This document shows positions 24,396 to 33,200 of a stretch of 37,826 nucleotides of DNA, one piece after another. The translations under genes were made by a program, and so were the position numbers. The DNA is from Candidatus Uhrbacteria bacterium RIFCSPHIGHO2_02_FULL_46_47 (GTDB lineage Bacteria > Patescibacteriota > Patescibacteriia > GWA2-47-26): NCBI GenBank assembly GCA_001790815.1, contig MGDU01000002.1, positions 1-37,826 of the forward strand, written 5' to 3'. A model generated the notes under the pieces. The model did not search any database and was not told the DNA's origin. It saw only the letters and a list, made by a program, of their open reading frames with translations. How positions within the stretch are numbered: the stretch's first letter is position 1; each line of letters opens with the position of its first letter.

Positions 24396-26510
24396 ATGTC
24401 AAAACGCCGCCGCAAATCCCAACCTCCTCCGCTTATCCAGCCCGAATCGCGCCGGGAAATTGTCATGATTTTTTTGTTTACTTTGGCCGGACTATTCCTT
24501 CTTTCATATTTTGGCATTGCCGGGCAAGCCGGAACATTTATTGACAGCGCGCTTAAAGGATTTTTGGGAATATTGCGGCCAGCCCTTCCGCTTGCCATCA
24601 TTGCCGCCGGCGCGTTTTTTGGAAGCACTAAGCCGCGCGGCGCCGCTATTTTTGGCAGTATTTTATTTCTTGCCAGCACCGCCGGGCTTTTGCATCTTAT
24701 TGAATATCCCGGGGAAGCCGGAATAAAGGCCGTGGCGCAAGGATTGGGCGGCGGTTATGTAGGGCTTTTTCTGGCCTACCCGCTTTTTCAAATTTTTGGA
24801 CCTTGGGCTGGCTTGATAATTCTCACGGCCCTGCTTTTGGTTTCACTTTCGCTAATTTTTTCCGCGCCGCTTACCGCGTTTCTTTCATCCGGGCATAAAG
24901 CTTTGCGCGCTATTGGTAAACTCAGCGCGTTTTTTGTGCGCTTATTTACTCGACCAAAAATTCATGGTGAATATGAAGATAAACCAGTACAGCAGGAATT
25001 GGAATTTGAGGAACATACGATTGCAGAACCAGAAAAAGAGGCAAAACCACAGATTGGGGAAAACACAAATAACACTGATACATCCATAGAATCTGTGCCA
25101 AAAATATCTGTGGCTCCGCGCCGTCGCCTTGGACGCATTGAATTGCCGCTTGATCTTTTGGAAAAAAATGGGAGTAAACCGGTTTCTGGAAATATTCGCG
25201 AGCGCCAAGAAATAATTGAAAAAACCCTTAAAAATTTTGGCATTGATGTTGATATGGGGGATGTTTCGGTTGGCCCAACGGTTACGCAGTATACTTTGCG
25301 GCCGGCTGACGGGGTAAAACTTGCGGCAATAACCGCTCTTTCCAATGACTTGGCCCTTGCTCTGGCCGCGCATCCCATTCGCATTGAAGCCCCAATTCCA
25401 GGCAAATCTCTGGTTGGCATTGAAGTGCCTAATGAGCAAGTTGGCGCCGTGCGCTTGCGCGAAATTTTAGAGTCGCCAGAATGGCAAAAGCGCGCCTCGC
25501 CATTAAACATTGTGCTGGGTCGTGATGTTTCAGGAAAACCTTGGTGCGCGGATTTGCCGCGCATGCCGCACCTCCTGGTTGCGGGCTCAACTGGCTCGGG
25601 GAAAACCGTGTGTTTGAATACCATTATTCTTTCCCTACTTTATCAAAATAGTCCGGATGATTTAAAACTAATGCTTATTGACCCCAAGCGAGTGGAGCTT
25701 CCGGCCTACAACGGCATTCCGCATTTGATCAGTCCAGTTATTACGGATGTAAAACAAACTGTGCAGGCCTTGCGCTGGGCTATTATGGAAATGGAAAGGC
25801 GTTTTGAAACTTTGTCCGACTCCGGCTCGCGCGATATAAAAAGTTTTAATGAAGGACATCCGGCTGAGGAACGCATGCCGTACCTTGTGATTGTCGTTGA
25901 TGAGCTGGCGGATCTGATGGTTGCCGCGGCCTCCGAAGTGGAAGGATCAATTATCCGCTTAGCACAAATGGCGCGGGCAGTTGGCATTCATCTTATTTTA
26001 GCCACCCAGCGTCCTTCAGTTGACGTTATTACCGGACTTATCAAAGCCAACATTACCTCGCGCATTGCGTTTTCGGTTGCCTCACTGATTGATTCGCGCA
26101 CCATTCTTGATACCTCCGGCGCGGAAAAACTTTTAGGGCGCGGCGACATGTTATTTATCAACTCCGAGCTGGGCAAACCCAAACGTTTGCAAGGCGCTTA
26201 TATTTCCGAACAAGAAATCCGACGCGTAGTTGAATATTTGAAAAAAGCCGGGTCTCCGGAATATCTTGATCTGCAAGTACAAAGCAGTTTGGCCATGACT
26301 CCAGCCGGAGGCAGTAGCGATGAAAATGACGACTTGCTTCCGGAGGCCAAAGATATTATTTTGCAAGCTGGCAAAGCCTCGGCATCACTGCTTCAGCGCC
26401 GTTTAAAAGTCGGCTATGCCCGCGCCGCACGCATGCTTGATCTTCTTGAAGCCGAAGGCTTTATTGGCCCTGGCGAAGGCGCTAAACCGCGAGAAATACT
26501 AGCCCCGTAG
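24396..26510 (+). CDS. ftsK: DNA translocase FtsK/SpoIIIE
   Basis: HLLVAGSTGSGKTVCLNTIILSLLY, LMLIDPKRVELPAYNGIPHL, VIVVDELADLMV, ATQRPSVDVITGLIKANI, C-terminal gamma-like winged helix; start MSKRRRK chosen after the terminator. Confidence 0.96.
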   Translation: MSKRRRKSQPPPLIQPESRREIVMIFLFTLAGLFLLSYFGIAGQAGTFIDSALKGFLGILRPALPLAIIAAGAFFGSTKPRGAAIFGSILFLASTAGLLHLIEYPGEAGIKAVAQGLGGGYVGLFLAYPLFQIFGPWAGLIILTALLLVSLSLIFSAPLTAFLSSGHKALRAIGKLSAFFVRLFTRPKIHGEYEDKPVQQELEFEEHTIAEPEKEAKPQIGENTNNTDTSIESVPKISVAPRRRLGRIELPLDLLEKNGSKPVSGNIRERQEIIEKTLKNFGIDVDMGDVSVGPTVTQYTLRPADGVKLAAITALSNDLALALAAHPIRIEAPIPGKSLVGIEVPNEQVGAVRLREILESPEWQKRASPLNIVLGRDVSGKPWCADLPRMPHLLVAGSTGSGKTVCLNTIILSLLYQNSPDDLKLMLIDPKRVELPAYNGIPHLISPVITDVKQTVQALRWAIMEMERRFETLSDSGSRDIKSFNEGHPAEERMPYLVIVVDELADLMVAAASEVEGSIIRLAQMARAVGIHLILATQRPSVDVITGLIKANITSRIAFSVASLIDSRTILDTSGAEKLLGRGDMLFINSELGKPKRLQGAYISEQEIRRVVEYLKKAGSPEYLDLQVQSSLAMTPAGGSSDENDDLLPEAKDIILQAGKASASLLQRRLKVGYARAARMLDLLEAEGFIGPGEGAKPREILAP
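25046..25113. repeat. degenerate ACCACAGAT...ATCTGTGG repeat, in frame in the ftsK linker
   Basis: accacagattggggaaaacacaaataacactgatacatccatagaatctgtgccaaaaatatctgtgg. Confidence 0.6.
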
Positions 26511-26537
26511 TGAAGCTTCACTCTACTACAGGGCTAG
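26499..26537. repeat. CTAGCCCCGTAGTGAAGCTTCACTCTACTACAGGGCTAG hairpin at the ftsK stop codon
   Basis: Near-perfect palindrome; contains the ftsK TAG stop. Confidence 0.8.
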
Positions 26538-26546
26538 CGCCGAAAG

Positions 26547-26936
26547 ATGGGGTATGATAGGATAGTAAAATATATGACGATTGGCCGCGTAGTTACGCTT
26601 GTCTTTATCCTTACAGTTTTGGGCTATATTGGAAGTCATCTTAGGAGTCTTCTGGCGCCGCCGCCCCTTGAGCTTGCCTCGCCGCTTCAGGGACTGACAA
26701 CTTCAAATAATATTATTGAAATAAAAGGGAAAACGCTTCCGGGCGCAACCGTAGAAATCAATGGAAGTCCACTGACGACTCTAACGGACGGCCAGTTTAG
26801 CCATCTGCTTGTGTTAAATGGCGGAATCAATACTATTGTGGTCAGCGCGAAAAAACGTTATAGCAGACCAACCGTTATTCAACGTCAAATCTTTATTCTT
26901 GAAGGAGGAAAAATATCTTATGGCCCGTCAATCTGA
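26547..26936 (+). CDS. hypothetical membrane-anchored protein with Ig-like/glucodextranase-type fold signature
   Basis: TM then [71 protein letters not shown]. Confidence 0.65.
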   Translation: MGYDRIVKYMTIGRVVTLVFILTVLGYIGSHLRSLLAPPPLELASPLQGLTTSNNIIEIKGKTLPGATVEINGSPLTTLTDGQFSHLLVLNGGINTIVVSAKKRYSRPTVIQRQIFILEGGKISYGPSI

Positions 26937-27984
26937 CGCACTTAAAGAAAAACTTAAAGCCGCGCAAGAAGCGGTTTCTTCAATTAAAGAAAAGTTCGGG
27001 GAAGGATCAATAATGAAACTTGGCGATGCCCGAAAAATGGCAATTGAGTCAATCCCAACCGGTTGCTTATCGCTGGATATCGCGCTGGGGGTTGGCGGAG
27101 TTCCGCGCGGACGCATTATTGAAATCTACGGACCGGAGTCCTCCGGAAAAACTACTTTGGCCCAGCACATTGTGGCGGAAGTTCAAAAACTGGGCGGGAT
27201 CGCGGCGTTTGTTGACGCGGAACACGCCCTTGACCCCGAGTATGCTAAAAAAATCGGCGTGCGCGTGGAGGACATGCTAATTTCCCAGCCGGATAATGGC
27301 GAACAAGCTCTGGATATTGTGGAGACACTGGTGCGATCCGGCGCGGTTGATGTAATTGTGGTGGATTCGGTCGCGGCGCTTACCCCCAAGGCGGAAATTG
27401 AAGGCGAAATGGGCGACTCGCACATGGGATTGCAAGCGCGTCTGATGTCGCAAGCTCTTCGCAAACTTACCGGCATTATTTCAAAATCAAATACCTGCCT
27501 TATTTTCATCAACCAAATCCGCATGAAAATTGGAGTGATGTTTGGCAACCCGGAAACCACCACCGGCGGAAATGCCTTAAAATTTTACTGCTCCATTCGC
27601 ATTGACGTGCGCCGCGCCGCGCAAATCAAGCAAGGCGATATGATTATTGGCAATCGCGTCAAAGCCAAGGTGGTAAAAAACAAAGTGGCGGCGCCTTTTC
27701 GCTTTACCGAATTTGATATTATGTACAATGAAGGAATTTCCATTCCGGGAGATGTGCTGGATACCGCGGTTGTCTACGGCGTGGTGGACAAATCCGGAAA
27801 CTCTTATATCTTTGACGGCTCGCGTCTAGGGGTTGGCCGGGAAACCGCGAAAAAATTCCTTAAAGACACCCCGGCAACTCTTGCCTCCATCCGCGCCAAA
27901 GTTTTGGAAGCGGTGCAAGAAAAAGAGCACGCGGTGATTGAACCGGAAGAAGCCCTGGCGGGAGTTGGAGCAGAGGTAGAATAG
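26920..27984 (+). CDS. recA: recombinase RecA
   Basis: [71 protein letters not shown] gaaggagga upstream of ATG 26920. Confidence 0.98.
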   Translation: MARQSDALKEKLKAAQEAVSSIKEKFGEGSIMKLGDARKMAIESIPTGCLSLDIALGVGGVPRGRIIEIYGPESSGKTTLAQHIVAEVQKLGGIAAFVDAEHALDPEYAKKIGVRVEDMLISQPDNGEQALDIVETLVRSGAVDVIVVDSVAALTPKAEIEGEMGDSHMGLQARLMSQALRKLTGIISKSNTCLIFINQIRMKIGVMFGNPETTTGGNALKFYCSIRIDVRRAAQIKQGDMIIGNRVKAKVVKNKVAAPFRFTEFDIMYNEGISIPGDVLDTAVVYGVVDKSGNSYIFDGSRLGVGRETAKKFLKDTPATLASIRAKVLEAVQEKEHAVIEPEEALAGVGAEVE

Positions 27985-28013
27985 TATGTAGTATGTAGTG
28001 GGTGGTATGTAGA

Positions 28014-28039
28014 CAAAAAGGCGGCTAGCCGCCTTTTTG
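28014..28039. terminator. bidirectional intrinsic terminator between convergent recA and efp
   Basis: CAAAAAGGCGGCTAGCCGCCTTTTTG, perfect 26-bp palindrome. Confidence 0.92.
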
Positions 28040-28061
28040 TTGCTTTCTATGTTTCTACCTA

Positions 28062-28625
28062 CTACGTACTACGTTCTACATACTCCCCCGTATCCGTATT
28101 GATAATCACCAGATCCCCTTCTTTAATAAACATCGGCGCGCGGACTTTCAGGCCGTTTTCCAGCACAATTTCCTTGGTTACATTGCCGGAAGTATCCCCT
28201 TTGACTGCCGGCGGCGCCTCCGTTACTTTGAGCGTTACTTTTTTGGGAAAATCCACGGTAATCGGCGTGCCGCTCTCGTCCACCAAAAGCGTTACTTCCA
28301 CTCCTTCTTTCAAAAATTTTGCCGCCTCGCCAACAACATCCGGCCCAATTGAAAACTGCTCGTAGGTTTTCATGTCCATGAAAGTATGTTCGGCAGGAGT
28401 CCCGTACAGATACTGCACTTTTTTGCGCTCCATTTCCACAAACTCCACGGCCTCATCGGATTTAAAAGTATTTTCTACCACTTTGCCGGTCTTTAAGGCT
28501 TTAAGTTTTGAACGCACAAAGGCCGAGCCCTTGCCTGGGTTTACATGCTGAAAATCAACTACCAAATGTGGCTCATTTTTATAATTGATGATAAGCCCTC
28601 GTGAAATTTCATTTGCTTTGGACAT
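28062..28625 (-). CDS. efp: elongation factor P
   Basis: MSKANEISRGLIINYKNEPHLVVDFQHVNPGKGSAFVRSKLKALKTGKVVENTFKS...TGEYVERST; modifiable Lys in the PGKG loop. Confidence 0.97.
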   Translation of the reverse strand: MSKANEISRGLIINYKNEPHLVVDFQHVNPGKGSAFVRSKLKALKTGKVVENTFKSDEAVEFVEMERKKVQYLYGTPAEHTFMDMKTYEQFSIGPDVVGEAAKFLKEGVEVTLLVDESGTPITVDFPKKVTLKVTEAPPAVKGDTSGNVTKEIVLENGLKVRAPMFIKEGDLVIINTDTGEYVERST

Positions 28626-28722
28626 AAATATAATGCCAATATACAAATTTCATGCCAATCTACGAATTGCGAATAATGTGGACACTGTACATGAATATGC
28701 GATTTTTGACAAGTATATATGT

Positions 28723-28831
28723 TGTAGTCGCAGGTCTTCAGCCTGCGCAATTGTAGCGCGGGGTTTTATGCCCCGCTAAGATTGCGGCACACAAGGTGCC
28801 GCGCTACGCAACCTAAAGAGTTGCGGCTACA
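28723..28831. repeat. composite of several hairpins (TGTAGTCGCAGG...TTGCGGCTACA) between epmA and efp
   Basis: tgtagtcgcaggtcttcagcctgcgcaattgtagcgcggggttttatgccccgctaagattgcggcacacaaggtgccgcgctacgcaacctaaagagttgcggctaca. Confidence 0.8.
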
Positions 28832-29942
28832 TTTTTTTAAATATTTCGCTTGCCGGAAACGCCAGCACATCCTCAATTCGCGCGGCATTTGTTAAAAGCA
28901 TTACCAAACGATCCACGCCAAAGGCAATTCCGGACGAGGGCGGCATGTGGCCAACCGCGTCCAGAAAATCCTCATCCAAGGGAATGGGTTCTTTGCCCAA
29001 TTGTTTGCGCAGTTTCTGCTCTTCTATAAATCTACGGCGTTGCTCTTGTGCATCATTAAGCTCTGAAAATGCATTACCAAGTTCTATGCCGGCAATATAG
29101 ACCTCAAACCGCTCTGCCACCCCTTCACCGGTCCTTCGTCCTTCCTCTCCCTCAGGGAGAGGAACCTGTTTTTCCCCCTCTCCCTTTATGGGAGAGGGTT
29201 GGGGTGAGGGTTTTAGCCGCGCCAGCGCGGCCATAGATACTGGATAATCATACAAAATGGTTGGCTTTGGATATCCAAGCTTTGGCTCTATTTCATTTAA
29301 AAATATCTTGAAAAATAAATCATCATAGGTATCATTGGCTTTTACCGCGTATCCACGCTCCCCACACAAACGACTCAAATATGTGCGATCGCAAATAGTT
29401 GAGCCGTTTGAAATGTGGGCGTATTTCTCCCACGCCTGCTGCATGGTCAGCCGCTCCCATGGAGAAGAAAGATCAATCATCTTTCCCTGATACTCAGTTG
29501 CTTCAATGTTTTTATGTCCTAGTGCGTTGATGACATAGGTTACCATCTTCTCGACATCTTCCATAATCAAATAGTAGTCCGCGTTCGCGCGGTACCATTC
29601 AAGCATGGTAAATTCCGGGTTATGCAATCCGCCAAAATGCTCGCCGGCGCGAAACGCGCGGGTAATTTCAAAAGTTTTTTCAAATCCCGCGGCCAACAAT
29701 TTTTTATGACTATACTCCGGCGAGGTAATTAAATATCCTTGTTTGCGGTGGCCCTGCTCATCCCAAAATTCTATTTTGAACGGATTTAAATATGGCTCTT
29801 GGCCGGCCGACGGCACAACTATCGGCGTTTCCACTTCCAAAAATCCCTCTTTAATAAAAAACTCGCGGATGAGTTGTACAATCCGCGCGCGCGTCTTTAA
29901 CCTTTCTTGTAGTTGTTTATCCTGCAACCTTTTCCATGACAT
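28827..29942 (-). CDS. epmA: EpmA-type (PoxA/GenX) class II lysyl-tRNA synthetase paralog, predicted EF-P beta-lysine ligase
   Basis: Catalytic core only (371 aa, no N-terminal OB anticodon domain): ITSPEYSHKKLLAAGFEKTFEITRAFRAGE, HNPEFTMLEWYRANADY, TILYDYPVSMAALARL, VAERFEVYIAGIELGNAFSELNDAQEQRRRF, SGIAFGVDRLVMLL. Confidence 0.85.
   Translation of the reverse strand: MSWKRLQDKQLQERLKTRARIVQLIREFFIKEGFLEVETPIVVPSAGQEPYLNPFKIEFWDEQGHRKQGYLITSPEYSHKKLLAAGFEKTFEITRAFRAGEHFGGLHNPEFTMLEWYRANADYYLIMEDVEKMVTYVINALGHKNIEATEYQGKMIDLSSPWERLTMQQAWEKYAHISNGSTICDRTYLSRLCGERGYAVKANDTYDDLFFKIFLNEIEPKLGYPKPTILYDYPVSMAALARLKPSPQPSPIKGEGEKQVPLPEGEEGRRTGEGVAERFEVYIAGIELGNAFSELNDAQEQRRRFIEEQKLRKQLGKEPIPLDEDFLDAVGHMPPSSGIAFGVDRLVMLLTNAARIEDVLAFPASEIFKKM
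29119..29212. repeat. GC-rich palindromic insert, in frame in the epmA-like gene
   Basis: cccccttcaccggtcc...cctctccctcagggagagg...ccccctctccctttatgggagagggttggggtgagggt; encodes KPSPQPSPIKGEGEKQVPLPEGEEGRRTGEG. Confidence 0.88.
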
Positions 29943-29945
29943 ACC

Positions 29946-30161
29946 TTATTCCGGCATATAGGGCATCAAGGCCAGTGTGCGCGCGTGCTTGATTGCTCGG
30001 GCAACTTTGCGCTGATGTTTGGCACAAAGACCGGATCTTCGCTGAGGCATAATCTTCATGCCAGCGGAAACAAAACGCTTGAGTAAATTTACGTCCTTAA
30101 AATCAGGACCGGTACTATTATTCACGCAAAAATAACATGGTTTTTCTTGAATTGATGCCAT
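29946..30161 (-). CDS. rpsR: 30S ribosomal protein S18
   Basis: CYFC...DFKDVNLLKRFVSAGMKIMPQRRSGLCAKHQRKVARAIKHARTLALMPY. Confidence 0.95.
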   Translation of the reverse strand: MASIQEKPCYFCVNNSTGPDFKDVNLLKRFVSAGMKIMPQRRSGLCAKHQRKVARAIKHARTLALMPYMPE

Positions 30162-30163
30162 AA

Positions 30164-30607
30164 TTAAAATGGAATTGCTTCTACTTTAATTCCCTCATCA
30201 TCATCAGGGGGTGGCGGAGAACTTACTGGCTCAGCCATTGCCGCAGGATGTATGGCTGGGCTTCCAGCACTTGTACCGCCGGCGCGATCAAGCATTTGCA
30301 TGCTCTCCAGCACAATTTCAGTGCGCTGTTTTTCACTGCCGTCCTGAGCTTGCCATTTGCGAGTTTGCAAACGCCCCTCGGCATAAATCTTTTTGCCTTT
30401 GGTTAAATATTGTCCACAAATTTCCGCGAGCTTGCCCCAGGCCACGATATTATGAAACTCGGCTTGATCTTGTTTCACACCTTCTTTATCAGTATAGCGG
30501 CGATTGGTTGCCAAACCAAATGAGCACACGCTTTGTCCGCCCGGAGTGGTGCGCACCTCAGGCTGTCGCGTGACATTTCCAATTAGCATTGCTTTATTCA
30601 AATTCAT
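30164..30607 (-). CDS. ssb: single-stranded DNA-binding protein
   Basis: MNLNKAMLIGNVTRQPEVRTTPGGQSVCSFGLATNRRY...EFHNIVAWGKLAEICGQYLTKGKKIYAEGRLQTRKW. Confidence 0.95.
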   Translation of the reverse strand: MNLNKAMLIGNVTRQPEVRTTPGGQSVCSFGLATNRRYTDKEGVKQDQAEFHNIVAWGKLAEICGQYLTKGKKIYAEGRLQTRKWQAQDGSEKQRTEIVLESMQMLDRAGGTSAGSPAIHPAAMAEPVSSPPPPDDDEGIKVEAIPF

Positions 30608-30634
30608 AATTTTACATTTTGCATTTTACATTTT

Positions 30635-31135
30635 TCATTCTCCAAGAATCTGCTCTAGTCGTTTATCAAGCTCTTCCATAGAAACTTTGGGCGTAGCTTC
30701 TTTTACTATAGTTTCTTGACTCAGAGTTGAGGGGGCAACTGGAGAGGTCGGCATAGGAGCTTTAAATACTCCCGCAGAAACTGGTTGAGGTACGCGTGGC
30801 GTGCGTCCCGGTGCAACCCGTGGCTGAGACGGTGCAAATGCTTTAAACTCCCCGGCTAATTTTGAAATGGTAAACCGCAGTACTTCGCCTGAAAGAATAA
30901 GCGCGCGTCGAAATTCCGCAACTACTTTTGGCTCCATCTCAAACTGAATCATCTGGTAATATCCTTGACGCACTGTTTCTAAAGCATAGGCCAGCGGGCC
31001 TTTTTGAAGCGACGTGCTTGCGTGAACCGTGCCGTGAGCGCCGCTAATTCGCTCTTCAATCTTTAGCGCAAGTGCTTTCATTTCCTCATCCGTGCCGGTC
31101 AAAGGAAATAGTGCCAATAATTCATATTTCTGCAT
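30635..31135 (-). CDS. rpsF: 30S ribosomal protein S6 with C-terminal extension
   Basis: MQKYELLALFPLTGTDEEM...KGPLAYALETVRQGYYQMIQFEMEP; position in canonical rpsF-ssb-rpsR order. Confidence 0.9.
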   Translation of the reverse strand: MQKYELLALFPLTGTDEEMKALALKIEERISGAHGTVHASTSLQKGPLAYALETVRQGYYQMIQFEMEPKVVAEFRRALILSGEVLRFTISKLAGEFKAFAPSQPRVAPGRTPRVPQPVSAGVFKAPMPTSPVAPSTLSQETIVKEATPKVSMEELDKRLEQILGE

Positions 31136-31204
31136 AGTGGGGCTATAATAACATGGCCTTAAAACCCTGTCAATATGAACTAAGCCATGGTATGATGCGA
31201 CAAT

Positions 31205-32656
31205 ATGAAGCACTTCTTTATTCTCGGCAGAAATCCAGAACTTAGTCTTGCGGAGCTTCATGCAGTACTGCCAAGCGGATGGAAACCGGTGGCAGTCTCA
31301 CACGAAGTGCTGATGGCAGAGTGTGCGGAGTTTGATGTGCAAGAAATAATGAAAAGATTAGGAGGGACAGTAAAGATGGGGAAAATTATTTCTCATAACC
31401 CCTCCCAACCTCCCTCGCCTCGCTTTGCGGGCGAAGCGGGCCTTATCTCCGACGCTACGGTACGGAGTCCGACTGAAACGTCGGACTTAAGGGGAGGGAA
31501 ACCGCTAGAACCCCCTCTTAGGGTAAGAGGGGGTGGGGGGAGTTACGAAGATGTGCTTGCTGCACTCTCTGCACTACATCTTCACGATAGAAAAATCTTC
31601 TTTGGTCTTAGCGCTTATGCTCTTGATGAAAAAACGCGTTTGCCCAATGTGCGACAACTCCGTGAGCTTGGCATTGAAGTAAAACGTGCACTTCAAGAAT
31701 CCGGACACAAGGTGCGTCTAGTTACTTCACGCGAAGTTGCCCTTTCCTCAGTTATAGTGAAAAAAGAAAAATTGCTTACCCAGGGCGCAGAAATTGTTTT
31801 GTTTTATGGCACTCCTAATACAAATCAATCTTCTACGTCCTACATACTACGTACTAACTTTATCGGCCGCACGCTTGCGGTGCAAGAATTTGAAGAAGCA
31901 AGCATACGCGATTTTGGCCGACCAGCACGTTCTATGCGGGTCGGTATGTTGCCGATTCAATTGGCCAAGATTCTTATCAATCTTGCCCGTGCTCCGCGTA
32001 CCGCGACTCTGCTTGATCCCTTTTGCGGCTTAGGCACAATTCTAACTGAAGCAACGCTCATGGGTTATAAAAATTTAATTGGTTCTGACATTGATCCGCA
32101 TATGATAGACGCGACTCGCCGCAACCTCGAATGGCTTCGCCAATTTCCTCCCCTTAAGGTAAGGCCCGCTTCGCCCGCAAAGCGAGGCGAGGGAGGTGAG
32201 GAGGGGTTACGAGATGCTCATAACCTACCCCAGCCCTCCCTTACCTTAAGGGAGGGGGCTGTGGAGGAACTTTCAAAACATCTTACCCCGCGATCAGTTG
32301 ACGCAATTATTACCGAGCCGTATATGGGACCAACCAGGGGAATTAGGAATTATGAATTAGGAATTATGAATGAATTAACTAAATTGTATGTTTCTGCATT
32401 CTATGAGTTTGCAAAAATACTGAAATCTGGCGGAAAAGTGGTCTTCATCTTCCCCGCCTTTAACAACGCCGGACAGATCACTAAAACCTCTGCCCAAGTT
32501 TTACCCCAAATAAAAAAATTGGGCTTCACCCCAACCCCCCTCCTCCTTCAAAATATTTCTACATCCTACCTACTACCTACTACCTACTCAATAACCTACT
32601 CCCGCCCTGACCAACGCGTCCTACGCGAGATTTTCGTTTTCACATTTCAATCTTAG
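31205..32656 (+). CDS. Trm11/TrmG10-like (UPF0020) RNA methyltransferase carrying multiple repeat-derived inserts
   Basis: MKHFFILGRNPELSLAELHAVLP, DFGRPARSMRVGMLPIQLAKILINLAR, LLDPFCGLGTILTEATLMGYKNLIGSDIDPHMIDATRRNLEWL, ITEPYMGP. Confidence 0.85.
   Translation: MKHFFILGRNPELSLAELHAVLPSGWKPVAVSHEVLMAECAEFDVQEIMKRLGGTVKMGKIISHNPSQPPSPRFAGEAGLISDATVRSPTETSDLRGGKPLEPPLRVRGGGGSYEDVLAALSALHLHDRKIFFGLSAYALDEKTRLPNVRQLRELGIEVKRALQESGHKVRLVTSREVALSSVIVKKEKLLTQGAEIVLFYGTPNTNQSSTSYILRTNFIGRTLAVQEFEEASIRDFGRPARSMRVGMLPIQLAKILINLARAPRTATLLDPFCGLGTILTEATLMGYKNLIGSDIDPHMIDATRRNLEWLRQFPPLKVRPASPAKRGEGGEEGLRDAHNLPQPSLTLREGAVEELSKHLTPRSVDAIITEPYMGPTRGIRNYELGIMNELTKLYVSAFYEFAKILKSGGKVVFIFPAFNNAGQITKTSAQVLPQIKKLGFTPTPLLLQNISTSYLLPTTYSITYSRPDQRVLREIFVFTFQS
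31399..31541. repeat. composite GC-rich palindromic insert, in frame in the methyltransferase
   Basis: cccctcccaacctccctcgcctcgctttgcgggcgaagcgggcc...tccgacgctacggtacggagtccgactgaaacgtcggacttaaggggaggg...ccccctcttagggtaagagggggtgggggg. Confidence 0.88.
32142..32266. repeat. second composite GC-rich palindromic insert, in frame in the methyltransferase
   Basis: Includes 38-bp exact reverse complement (32160-32197) of 31408-31445 plus ccctcccttaccttaagggaggg. Confidence 0.9.
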
Positions 32657-33200
32657 CGCTCCTCCATATACTCGTAAGTGCTTGCGCTTCAACCTGTTGC
32701 TTAATATATTTCATGTCTAACGCGTCACCAGCCCGCTTAAGAACTGAACGCGCATCTTCCAAGTGGTGCTCACCACCACCGAGCTTGTGCCAACGCATCT
32801 TGCTTAAAATCAGATCTTCCGCTGAAATAAAATAAACTTTCACCCCGCGAATCGTCATGACTTTTCTGCGAGCCAATTCTCGCGCGGCATACGTATCGCC
32901 TTTTGATATAAAAAAATCTATTTTTATTCCACTCTCCGGGTGTATAACATTAAATTCACTCCGTAAAAGTAACGCGGACCTCATCATCTGTTCATCGGCA
33001 TATACATCCTTGCCGATTTTTCGCAACTCTTTTGCGAGTTTAGCAATGTCAGGGTGTGCGAGCTGAATCACCACATCAATATCAAATGTAGCTCGCGGTC
33101 TTCCCCAGACAGACACGGCATAGCCGCCCGTCACAAAATAAGGGGTCCCAAGCTTATTCAGCGCTTTCGCGGTTCGTACGAGAAGTTGTTCGAAATCCAT
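32640..33200 (-). CDS. nucleotidyltransferase (AbiEii/DUF6036-like)
   Basis: LGTPYFVTGGYAVSVWGRPRATFDIDVVIQLA (GG...D.D motif), DLILSKMRWHKLGGGEHHLEDARSVL. Confidence 0.8.
   Translation of the reverse strand: MDFEQLLVRTAKALNKLGTPYFVTGGYAVSVWGRPRATFDIDVVIQLAHPDIAKLAKELRKIGKDVYADEQMMRSALLLRSEFNVIHPESGIKIDFFISKGDTYAARELARRKVMTIRGVKVYFISAEDLILSKMRWHKLGGGEHHLEDARSVLKRAGDALDMKYIKQQVEAQALTSIWRSAKIEM

Noticed and set aside
26818-26919. ORF-track N-terminal extension of recA
   Set aside because: ATG 26920 has a good SD (gaaggagga) and matches the usual RecA N-terminus.
28827-29942. Calling this gene a standard lysS
   Set aside because: It lacks the N-terminal anticodon-binding domain and matches EpmA-specific motifs; still, absence of another LysRS could not be checked.
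19035-32266. CRISPR array interpretation of the repeats
   Set aside because: Copies are dispersed, unequal in sequence and often inside genes; no regular repeat-spacer pattern and no cas genes seen.
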